A stretch of 64,000 nt of DNA from DATFVA01 sp963771705. GTDB taxonomy: Bacteria; Bacteroidota; Ignavibacteria; Ignavibacteriales; Ignavibacteriaceae. A model generated the notes under the pieces. That model was not told the DNA's origin. It searched no databases and saw nothing but the letters and a program-made list of their open reading frames with translations. The stretch covers positions 558,001 through 622,000 of the forward strand of contig CAVYUP010000005.1 in assembly GCA_963771705.1 (NCBI GenBank). The letters run 5' to 3'. A program made the position numbers and the translations under genes. Shown piece by piece: positions 16,286-24,103 of this stretch. The number at the start of each line of letters is the position of its first letter. Position 1 is the first letter of the stretch.

Positions 16286-18070
16286 ATGCTCAGCTTTAAG
16301 ATATTTTATTTTGTATTATTTTTATCATCCTTTTTATTTCTTCCTGTCCATTCTTCATTTGCGCAGCAAGATACCCTTGCGCTTGTAAACGGGGAACCAA
16401 TAACCAGTGATGAGTTCATAACCCGCTTCGAACTGACCATTTATCCGGGTAAAAAATCAAGCAACCTGGCTGAAACCAAAAAAGAATTTTTATACTCACT
16501 AGTAGCTGAAAAATTACTTTCAAACCAGTCTCAAATATCCTCACCTGAAGATCCTGATGAGAAATATTTAAAAGATGAAATAGAGTCTGTCTTTTTAAGG
16601 GATGCCCTCTTCCGTAAGGAGATTTTGTCAAAAATTAAAATATCGGACGACGACTTAAACAGAGGAATCAGGTATTCAAAGTATAATTATATAGTAGATG
16701 CTTTTTATTTCCCGGATAGTATCTGGGCTGATAATTTTCGTAAAAAGATAGATAAAAGGAGCGGCCAGTACGTATATCATCTTTCTGACAGTTTAAACCT
16801 ATGCCATGATACCCTTGAAATAGGTTATGGAGAATCCGATGAGACCATTGAAAATGCTTTTTTCACGCATGACATTAATTATAATTCACACGCTGTCAAT
16901 ACTATTGACGGATGGGTAGTGTTCAGAGTTATCGATAAACAGCCGGATGCCAGATTTTCTTCAGTATCCGCTGAAGAAAACGCGGAGATGGTAAGAAAAA
17001 TTATTTCTTACCGGAAGGGCTACAGAGCGGGACGTGACTATATTCTTGCTGTTATGAAGGGTATTGAGGTCAATGTAAATTACAGGATATTCAACCCATT
17101 AGTTTATAAGATAAAAAGTGTTCTATCTACTCATCAGCCTTCGAGTTTTGAAGGAGGATACTATTTAAGCCGCAGAGAACTCAGCGATTTAAAAACTAAT
17201 TTCTCCTTTGATCCGCGCGCGCCTATGTTGAGGTTCGACGGGGGTGAATTAACCCTCGGATATATTTTTGATAATTTGTCGCTTGCCGGTTTTGCTCCAG
17301 TTGATACTTCAATTCGGGAGATTACATTTTCCCTTCACAACGCAATGAAACTAATAGTACAGAACTATTTCCTTGCCAGGAGGGCTAAAGAAATGGGATT
17401 AGAAAACTCATCGGAGGTACAATATAATACCCGGGCATTTCTAGATGCTTACCGTTCATTCCAATATGAAAATGCTGTTACAGATACGGTTGGTATTACG
17501 GAGACTGAACTGAACAAATTTTATGAATCGCATCAGGATGAGGTTTTAAGGGATATAAGACTAAGGCTACAGATATTCCAGCTCGATAATATTGATGAGG
17601 CAGCCAAAATATTAAACAGGTTAAGCAGAGAAAATCAGAGTCCCGACACAACAGGAGCCGTATGGCTGTACGCCTCTCAACTCGGTGAGATGGGAGCAGT
17701 TTTATCTGACCTGGATAACGGCAGCAGTTATGGACCTCTATTAATGAACGGCAAATACACTATTTTCAGACTACTTGAGAAGAAATCGAATTTGTCAAGA
17801 AATGATATCGACAAAAGTATGCAGGCCGCAAGGGATTTAATGCTTGAGCAAAAGCAGAAAGAAACTTTAAATACTTACATATCTAAGCTAAGTACAGAAC
17901 AGCGTACAAAGATATTTGAATCGAAACTTGATAAGATAGAAGTTACACCCATACAAATGCTGACATTCAGATACATAGGATTCGGGGGAAAAATAATTGC
18001 CGCCCCGGCATTATATCCCCGGGAGGGATGGATTAAGTATCTGGATGATAAGAAAGATATTCTCCCTTAG
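16286..18070 (+). CDS. Exported SurA/PpiC-like peptidyl-prolyl isomerase-related protein
   Basis: 594 aa. Signal peptide at 1-26 (LPVHSSFAQQ). The mature start, DTLALVNGEPITSDEFITRF, is typical of the SurA N-terminal chaperone domain, with a second ALxMxxGxxxxGYIFDNL-like chaperone region near 310-345 and a PpiC/rotamase-like stretch near 400-520 (EVLRDIRLRLQIF). The parvulin core is too divergent to be sure of catalysis. Such proteins chaperone outer-membrane and secreted proteins in the periplasm, which suits a genome rich in T9SS cargo. No Shine-Dalgarno precedes the ATG. It is convergent with the PPK2 gene. Confidence 0.72.
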   Translation: MLSFKIFYFVLFLSSFLFLPVHSSFAQQDTLALVNGEPITSDEFITRFELTIYPGKKSSNLAETKKEFLYSLVAEKLLSNQSQISSPEDPDEKYLKDEIESVFLRDALFRKEILSKIKISDDDLNRGIRYSKYNYIVDAFYFPDSIWADNFRKKIDKRSGQYVYHLSDSLNLCHDTLEIGYGESDETIENAFFTHDINYNSHAVNTIDGWVVFRVIDKQPDARFSSVSAEENAEMVRKIISYRKGYRAGRDYILAVMKGIEVNVNYRIFNPLVYKIKSVLSTHQPSSFEGGYYLSRRELSDLKTNFSFDPRAPMLRFDGGELTLGYIFDNLSLAGFAPVDTSIREITFSLHNAMKLIVQNYFLARRAKEMGLENSSEVQYNTRAFLDAYRSFQYENAVTDTVGITETELNKFYESHQDEVLRDIRLRLQIFQLDNIDEAAKILNRLSRENQSPDTTGAVWLYASQLGEMGAVLSDLDNGSSYGPLLMNGKYTIFRLLEKKSNLSRNDIDKSMQAARDLMLEQKQKETLNTYISKLSTEQRTKIFESKLDKIEVTPIQMLTFRYIGFGGKIIAAPALYPREGWIKYLDDKKDILP

Positions 18071-18094
18071 TGAAAATAGGGGGTGCTGAAGTTA

Positions 18095-18125
18095 TAATTA
18101 AGACTAGTTTATCTTAATTATTTTT
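18095..18125 (+). terminator. AT-rich hairpin terminator between convergent genes
   Basis: TAATTAAGA (18095-18103) and TCTTAATTA (18112-18120) form a perfect 9-bp stem with an 8-nt loop, followed by TTTTT. The right arm contains the stop codon of the minus-strand PPK2 gene. Confidence 0.6.
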
Positions 18126-18981
18126 CCTGAAGGAGCTGATTTTTACAGCTTTCCAGATTAGCTTTCTGTTCATCAGATAATACAGGGTAAGACATTTTGA
18201 TTCCCCCCATGGTTTCAACAATTACCTGAGAAACCGCATACCTCATATACCATTTATGGTCAGCAGGAATAATGTACCAGGGCGCATGTTTTTTACTTGT
18301 AGCAGAGATCGCCTCGGCATAAGCCTGCTGGTATTTATCCCAGTATTTTCTCTCATCAATATCAGAAGCCGAGAACTTCCAGTTCTTTTCAGGCGTATCA
18401 ATTCTTTTTAGAAATCTTTTTTTCTGTTCATTTTTTGAAACGTGGAGGAAAAATTTCAGAATGACGGTTCCGTTTTCGTATAAATACTTTTCGAAGTCGT
18501 TTATTTCCCTGTAACGCACATTCCATATATCCTTATTTACCAAGTCCGTCGGAATCTTTTGATTTTTAATCAGGTTATGCACCCTCACAACCAGGACTTC
18601 TTCATAATGCGAACGGTTAAAGATGCCGATCCTTCCTCTCTCAGGAACGTGCTGATGGATCCTCCAGAGGTAGTCGTGATCAAGCTCTTCCACGGAAGGC
18701 TGTTTAAAGCTGAACACCTGGGTGCCCTGCGGATTCAGGCCCGACATAACATGTTTAATCGTTCCATCTTTTCCCGCCGCGTCCATCGCCTGAAAGATTA
18801 TAAGCATTGAATATTTATCATGTGCATAAAGCATATTCTGAAGCGAGAACATTTTTTTTATATTTTCCTTTAATATATCCTTAGCATCACCTTTTGATTT
18901 AAAGCTGCCGGTATCGGAAGTGCTGAATTCCTTAAGGGAAACTCGGGTATCGGGCTTAATCAGATAATTATTTTTCTTCAT
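18118..18981 (-). CDS. ppk2: Polyphosphate kinase 2 family protein
   Basis: 287 aa, the one-domain PPK2 length. Walker A is at residues 66-73 (MDAAGKDG), Walker B at about 119-127 (GIFNRSHYE), and the lid with R-rich KKRFLKRID lies near 205. PPK2 enzymes move phosphate between polyphosphate and nucleoside mono- or diphosphates; short one-domain members usually make ADP or ATP from polyphosphate. Which class applies (I, II or III) I cannot decide from sequence alone. Its start overlaps the stop of the upstream dihaem cytochrome by 4 bp (ATGA), so the two are translated together. Confidence 0.9.
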   Translation of the reverse strand: MKKNNYLIKPDTRVSLKEFSTSDTGSFKSKGDAKDILKENIKKMFSLQNMLYAHDKYSMLIIFQAMDAAGKDGTIKHVMSGLNPQGTQVFSFKQPSVEELDHDYLWRIHQHVPERGRIGIFNRSHYEEVLVVRVHNLIKNQKIPTDLVNKDIWNVRYREINDFEKYLYENGTVILKFFLHVSKNEQKKRFLKRIDTPEKNWKFSASDIDERKYWDKYQQAYAEAISATSKKHAPWYIIPADHKWYMRYAVSQVIVETMGGIKMSYPVLSDEQKANLESCKNQLLQEK

Positions 18982-19973
18982 TTCTGATCAACCTCTTTTG
19001 TTTCAAACCTACTGAGCTTATGATTTACAGGGGGAACAGTTTTAAGATAATCATAAATCGCGCTCAAATCCTTTTCCGTCATACCGGCGTATAAAGTCCA
19101 TGGCATGGGAGTGTTAAACTCACCCGGTTTAACATTTATGACTTTATTTTCATACTGCTTAAACCTTGAGAGGAAATCCTCCTTTGTCCACCGGCCGATA
19201 CCAGTTTCAATATCAGGAGTTATATTAGCTGATTCAGTAGTGCTTCTATTAACGGTAAAAGAGGTTCCGCCCGAAAAATCGAGATCTTCAACAAATTGAC
19301 CTTTATCCATCGGAGTATGACAGCTTCTGCAGCCAGCTATGGTTACAAGGTATTTTCCATATTCAACCGTTTTAGATTCGTCCACAGAAGTAATCGGAAT
19401 ATACTTTTCAGAAGGAATTGTTTTAACGATAAAGTTCATAGGAAAATCGATAGAACTGAGGGGAACTTCATTTACGATTGGTTTAAGAGTCCTGATATAT
19501 GAAATTATCGAATACACATCCTCCATTCCAAGCTGGTGATATTCGGGATAGGGCATAAGGGGGAAAAGCACCCTGTTATCTTTTGTAACGCCGGTAGTAA
19601 CAGCTCTTAAAACCTCACCATTAGTCCATTCACCAATCCCTGCAGGAGTAATGTTACCCGCATAAATTGTTCCCGGCACACCTTCCTCAAACTTTTGTCC
19701 TCCCATACCCTCAGTTCCGGGCACAACAGGACCTGAAAAGACCGACCAATCTCTTTGAGAATGACAGGGGAGACAAACAGCAACATGGTTAACAAGATAA
19801 CTGCCTCTATCTATTCTTTTCTGTGTAGGATAGATTTCAACCTCCACTGCAGGCCGTGTTACGGGGTAGGTCATATTAAAATAAATATACCCACCGATTA
19901 TCAGTATAATTACGGTCAGGAAAAGATATTTAAGAAATCTGAGAAATCTTTTTCTGCTCCTTCTCTTACTCAT
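18978..19973 (-). CDS. Membrane-anchored dihaem cytochrome c
   Basis: 331 aa with one N-terminal membrane anchor (about residues 13-33) and two class I cytochrome c domains. Haem sites are CLPCH near residue 63 and CRSCH near residue 217, each followed by a likely Met ligand region (FPLMPYPEYHQLG; FNTPMPWTLYAGM). This architecture resembles the dihaem subunits that carry electrons from periplasmic dehydrogenases. No dehydrogenase gene is adjacent. It is paralogous to the gene at 20144-21127 and overlaps the PPK2 gene. Confidence 0.88.
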   Translation of the reverse strand: MSKRRSRKRFLRFLKYLFLTVIILIIGGYIYFNMTYPVTRPAVEVEIYPTQKRIDRGSYLVNHVAVCLPCHSQRDWSVFSGPVVPGTEGMGGQKFEEGVPGTIYAGNITPAGIGEWTNGEVLRAVTTGVTKDNRVLFPLMPYPEYHQLGMEDVYSIISYIRTLKPIVNEVPLSSIDFPMNFIVKTIPSEKYIPITSVDESKTVEYGKYLVTIAGCRSCHTPMDKGQFVEDLDFSGGTSFTVNRSTTESANITPDIETGIGRWTKEDFLSRFKQYENKVINVKPGEFNTPMPWTLYAGMTEKDLSAIYDYLKTVPPVNHKLSRFETKEVDQK

Positions 19974-20102
19974 TAGTTTTGCCGGTTATAAATTGTCATA
20001 AAGAACAGGATAAACCTAAGCAAAATATCTATATGTAGAAAGAAAAAGATCAAAAAGACGGTGCTGTTTCAGACAAAATTCAGATGAATAAACCTGGCCA
20101 GA

Positions 20103-20125
20103 TGCCTGCGCCTTAGACGCAGGCA
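20103..20125. repeat. Perfect 8-bp hairpin downstream of the second dihaem cytochrome
   Basis: TGCCTGCG (20103-20110), 7-nt loop, CGCAGGCA (20118-20125). There is no T-run on either side, so it may be a weak terminator or a dispersed palindrome. It lies 18 bp past the stop of the minus-strand gene. Confidence 0.6.
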
Positions 20126-20143
20126 GTAGTTAACTTCGGGGTA

Positions 20144-21127
20144 TTATTTTTCCGCAAGGGTGAAATGAATAACATTATTGTGAACAGGCTTTACGGTTCT
20201 CAGATAATCGTAGATAGCCCCAAGATCTTCTTCACTCATTCCGGCCATAAGTGTCCATGGCATAATTGTGTTAAAGCCTTTAGGACCGACAGTAATATTT
20301 GCGGCAGAATCTGAAGCAAATGTTTTAAACCTTCCTATGAAATCCTCTTTTGTCCAGCGGCCGATACCCGTTTCGTTATCAGGAGTTATATTAGCTGTTC
20401 TTAACGTTCCCTGAGGCAGATTAAATTCTTCACCTCCGGCATAATCCATCCCGGGTATTCTTTCACCTTTTACCGAAGGAGTATGACAGCCTGCGCAGTC
20501 TGCAATTGTAACAAGGTATTTTCCATACTCGAGAGTATTAGTTCTGTCGGGTTCAGGAGCAGGTGTATAGGATTTCGGAGGAATCGTTTTTACGACGAAG
20601 TTCAACGGAAAATCGAGTTCTCTATCAGGGATCTTACTTTCGACAGGCTGAAGCGATCTGATATAGGCGACGATTGAGTAAAGATCCTCCTTTGATAAAT
20701 GATTAAAGCCAAGGTAAGGCATAATAGGGAACAAAGCCTGGTCATCTTTATTAACGCCCTGAGTTATCGCTCTTATGAGTTCACCGTCAGTCCATTTTCC
20801 TATAGCCGCGGGAGTAATATTTTTGGCATAAATAACACCAGGAAAGCCAAGTTCCCTTCCGAATTTATCTCCTCCGGCACCCTGGGTACCGGGTACAGGA
20901 GGACCCGCAAATTTCGACCAATCCCTTACGGCATGGCAGTCCATACAACCTGTAACGTGATTAGCAAGGTACTCACCTCGTTTAATTCTTTCCGGCGTTA
21001 TCTCAACCTTAACATTGGAAGGCTTCTCAACATCAGGATATCTGGAGTTAAAAAAAATAAAGCCTGCAGCCAACAGAAGAACTATTCCACCGGCAACGTA
21101 GCCGGCAATTCGTAGGAACTTTTTCAT
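20144..21127 (-). CDS. Membrane-anchored dihaem cytochrome c (paralogue)
   Basis: 327 aa, same architecture as the neighbour at 18978-19973: one N-terminal membrane segment (about 5-27), haem sites CMDCH near residue 61 and CAGCH near residue 214, and matching motifs (FPIMPYLGFNHLS; FNTIMPWTLMAGM). About half of the residues look alike by eye, so the two arose by tandem duplication. The 170-bp gap between them suggests separate or differently processed transcripts. They are probably electron carriers on the periplasmic side of the inner membrane. Confidence 0.88.
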   Translation of the reverse strand: MKKFLRIAGYVAGGIVLLLAAGFIFFNSRYPDVEKPSNVKVEITPERIKRGEYLANHVTGCMDCHAVRDWSKFAGPPVPGTQGAGGDKFGRELGFPGVIYAKNITPAAIGKWTDGELIRAITQGVNKDDQALFPIMPYLGFNHLSKEDLYSIVAYIRSLQPVESKIPDRELDFPLNFVVKTIPPKSYTPAPEPDRTNTLEYGKYLVTIADCAGCHTPSVKGERIPGMDYAGGEEFNLPQGTLRTANITPDNETGIGRWTKEDFIGRFKTFASDSAANITVGPKGFNTIMPWTLMAGMSEEDLGAIYDYLRTVKPVHNNVIHFTLAEK

Positions 21128-21430
21128 TATGAACCTCTCATTTATTTTTTTGATTTATGGAATAAAAAATTCTACTCTAATTTTTCTGTTTTTGGTATTA
21201 AGGCTGAATAAGGGGAGGTTTAATACGATAATACCATTACAGCCCGTCACTCAGCACAATTCACGGCCCGGGCTTTTCTAAAAATTAATTGGGAATCAGA
21301 CAGGAATCTAAGGTTCAAAATGATTTTAGTCAATACCGCTCGTGTAAAAAAAATGCCTTTACTGCAGCAAGGAAATGTATTTGTAGAATATCGATTTTAG
21401 TTTTAAATTATAAATAAACCGGAGAAAATT
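21128..21430. other. Intergenic region between divergent genes
   Basis: 303 bp holding the promoters of the dihaem cytochrome (minus) and the Trm112-like gene (plus). There is a weak GC stem, AGCCCG (21241-21246) with CGGGCT (21269-21274), followed by TTT, but its loop is 22 nt. I see no gene or RNA. Confidence 0.5.
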
Positions 21431-21646
21431 ATGATAAGCAAAGAGTTACTTGAAATACTATGCTGTCCTGAAACCAAAGCGGACCTTGTGTTAGATGGAG
21501 AGACGCTAGTTTCAACCGATAAAAATACCCGCAGGCGTTACCGTATAGAAGACGACATCCCCATTATGCTCATCGATGAATCAGAACAACTGAGCATGGA
21601 AGAATGGCAGGAGATTATGAAGAAGCATGGGAGGAAAACTGACTGA
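21431..21646 (+). CDS. Trm112-like small protein
   Basis: 71 aa, the usual size of the Trm112/YcaR family. It opens ISKELLEILCCPETK and has the family's IEDDIPIMLIDE strand near residue 37. Only the first cysteine region (CC) remains and the second CxxC of the zinc-binding version is absent, as in many bacterial members. Trm112 activates methyltransferases in eukaryotes and archaea. Bacterial roles are less clear, but an ICMT-like methyltransferase gene follows 51 bp downstream on the same strand. Confidence 0.8.
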   Translation: MISKELLEILCCPETKADLVLDGETLVSTDKNTRRRYRIEDDIPIMLIDESEQLSMEEWQEIMKKHGRKTD

Positions 21647-21697
21647 TTTTCTTCGTAATTTTAAATATGTCTTATTCACATTTCAATAATTCTCATT

Positions 21698-22276
21698 ATG
21701 GATCCAATTAATATTATAATAGGTCTCAATGTTGTGGCCACCTTCGGGGCGCATTATACAGGCGCAAAAAAAGGACTCAGAACAACAATAGGGGCGGCAA
21801 GGGAAAAACCCAAAAGTTATCTGCAGTCGGTTCCCGTCTACCTTTCGACCATAACGCTGCTGGGAACCATCATCGGCGTCTTCCAGATTGGTACGCTTGA
21901 ATATCTTCCGGCATATCAAACGGTGAGGATAATAGGATTGTTGTTCTTCCTGGTATTCTCATGGGTACAGATATTAACCGTTAAGACACTCGCTGAAAGC
22001 TATTCCCAGGAAGTTCTGATACAAAAGGATCATGTCCTTGTTACCAGCGGGATTTTCGGGGTTATCAGGCACCCTCAATACCTGTCGCAGATATTAATGG
22101 ACCTGGGAGCCGCGGCGGCATTACTTAGTTATATTGTTCTGCCTATTGCAATAATTGAAATCCCCTTTCTAGTAATGCGGGCTGTGATGGAGGAGAAACT
22201 ACTTGAAAAATACTTTAAAGATGATTATAAAGAGTACAAAAAGAAGAGCGGATTTTTAATTCCGTTTATCGGTTAG
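21698..22276 (+). CDS. Isoprenylcysteine/phospholipid methyltransferase-like membrane protein
   Basis: 192 aa with about four to five membrane segments. The C-terminal half carries the ICMT/PEMT signature: VTSGIFGVIRHPQYLSQI (about 116-133) and the ending EEKLLEKYFKDDYKEYKKK. This family methylates small membrane-embedded substrates with S-adenosylmethionine; bacterial substrates are largely unknown. It precedes the amidase gene by only 10 bp and is probably co-transcribed with it. Confidence 0.82.
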   Translation: MDPINIIIGLNVVATFGAHYTGAKKGLRTTIGAAREKPKSYLQSVPVYLSTITLLGTIIGVFQIGTLEYLPAYQTVRIIGLLFFLVFSWVQILTVKTLAESYSQEVLIQKDHVLVTSGIFGVIRHPQYLSQILMDLGAAAALLSYIVLPIAIIEIPFLVMRAVMEEKLLEKYFKDDYKEYKKKSGFLIPFIG

Positions 22277-22286
22277 ATGATGGAAT

Positions 22287-23825
22287 ATGCGGAAGTCAGT
22301 TTATTTTATTGTTAGTCTTATAATATTACTACAGGGGTTAATATCTGCACAAAACGCAGACGAGATAGTACTAAATACATCAAAAGGGACCAGCTACATT
22401 CCGGTATATAAACGCCAGGGAATAATTTACTTTTCAATAAATCATTTCGCTGACGTGACATCAGCCTCGTATTACATAAACGATGAAACAAAAAAAATCG
22501 AGTTAAAGTATCCTGAACACAATCTGAAAATAACTGGGCAGAACCCCTTTCTTATCCTTACATCCAAGGATAACAAAACCGAAAAAATATTTCAGCTTCC
22601 AACCTCAACGTATTTATTAAACAATAATATTTACATACCGCTGCGTTATTCCATTGATATCCTCAGGGAGGCTTCGGGGCAGGATATAGTAATAGAGAGC
22701 GACAGAAGGATAGCGATAAAAGGGAGACTGACGGACGAGACTCCCGACGTGACGTCAGCGAAGTTAAATATCACAGATCTCAGGATACAGCAGAAGGCAA
22801 ACGGTACACTTATAAGGGTTAAAACAAATAAGCGCATACCTTCATACTACAGCAGCTACAAAAACGGAATACTTACAATAATATTCCGCAAAGTGAACGC
22901 TGATCTGAAAAGGCTTGCACAGATAGACGGCAAAGGGTTGGTAAAGGATATTAAGGTTAAGAATATCGGGGCCGATACACAACTGGAATTTTCTGTAGGG
23001 AAGGATTATTCGACCAGTGAAGTGCTGAATGTTGACGGAAGCAAAGACATCCAGATAGCGATTCACAACAAGGTATTTTCAACCGTGGTTGATAACGATA
23101 AAAACAAAGAAAAATGGAAGTTTGATGTAATCGTGCTGGACGCTGGTCACGGCGGCAAGGATGCAGGTGCAATAGGGATTAACGGAGTGAAGGAGAAAGA
23201 CGTAAACCTGGGGGTAACGCTTGCGCTTGGCAGGCTGATTGAGAAAGAGATGCCGGATGTTAAGGTTGTTTATACCAGGAAAACCGATACCTTCGTTGAA
23301 CTTTACAAAAGGGGAAAAATAGCGAATGAAAACAACGGCAAGCTATTTATTTCCATACATTGCAACTCCACACCAAAGAAGCCCACTGACGCAAGCGGCT
23401 TTGAGGTTTATTTGCTAAGACCAGGAAGGACGAAAGAAGCCATTGCGATAGCCGAGAGGGAAAACAGCGTAATTCAGTATGAGGGGAATCCCAAAAGATA
23501 CGAGAAACTTACCGATGAAAATTTCATACTTGTAAGCATGGCACATTCAGCTTATATGCGTTACTCTGAAAGATTTTCAGAACTTGTTGATAAGAGTTAT
23601 GGGCTGCAGACCGACATTCCTTCGCGCGGTGTTAAGCAGGCAGGATTTTATGTCCTTGTAGGGGCTTCGATGCCGAGCGTGCTGGTAGAAACAGGGTTTA
23701 TCTCCAATCCTCACGATGCCAGATATATTTCAAGCAAGAAGGGACAGCAGAAGATAGCCGAAGCCGTCTTTAACGCAATAAAGAACTATAAAAAATTCTA
23801 CGACAATTCAATTGAGAATGAATGA
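22287..23825 (+). CDS. N-acetylmuramoyl-L-alanine amidase (Amidase_3)
   Basis: 512 aa. Signal peptide at 1-21. The middle region (about 160-255) looks like an AMIN-type beta domain (ITDLRIQQKANGTLIRVKT), and an N-terminal copper-amine-oxidase-like beta segment covers about 25-130. The catalytic domain occupies about 280-505: zinc ligand His288 in LDAGHGGKD, SIHCNS, and the catalytic Glu in VLVETGFISN. It cleaves the amide between MurNAc and the stem peptide, acting in cell separation or wall turnover in the periplasm. It is last of the Trm112-ICMT-amidase series. Confidence 0.9.
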   Translation: MRKSVYFIVSLIILLQGLISAQNADEIVLNTSKGTSYIPVYKRQGIIYFSINHFADVTSASYYINDETKKIELKYPEHNLKITGQNPFLILTSKDNKTEKIFQLPTSTYLLNNNIYIPLRYSIDILREASGQDIVIESDRRIAIKGRLTDETPDVTSAKLNITDLRIQQKANGTLIRVKTNKRIPSYYSSYKNGILTIIFRKVNADLKRLAQIDGKGLVKDIKVKNIGADTQLEFSVGKDYSTSEVLNVDGSKDIQIAIHNKVFSTVVDNDKNKEKWKFDVIVLDAGHGGKDAGAIGINGVKEKDVNLGVTLALGRLIEKEMPDVKVVYTRKTDTFVELYKRGKIANENNGKLFISIHCNSTPKKPTDASGFEVYLLRPGRTKEAIAIAERENSVIQYEGNPKRYEKLTDENFILVSMAHSAYMRYSERFSELVDKSYGLQTDIPSRGVKQAGFYVLVGASMPSVLVETGFISNPHDARYISSKKGQQKIAEAVFNAIKNYKKFYDNSIENE

Positions 23826-24103
23826 GAACATTGATTTATTAGAAAATTGCTCAATTAAGAATCAGGAAACAAGTAAGAATCATTATCTGCTTGATATTTA
23901 AATTTATTTGTAGGAATTTCAGGCAGACAATAATCTAAAAAACCAAGGGAGGGGCAAACCCTGAAACTACACTTATACTTTATATCCTATAACAAAATAT
24001 AAGACTCGATTAAAACGAAGCTTCTTTCAGTGTAACGCCCCTTTATTAAATCCGAACAAGTTGTTTGGGATTAACCAACCGAAGGAGTAATAAATACGAG
24101 ATT

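Noticed and set aside
24065..24103. TTG-initiated 13-residue extension of Cas3
   Set aside because: The ATG at 24104 gives the usual Cas3 N-terminus; the extension is unconserved and covers the ribosome-site region.
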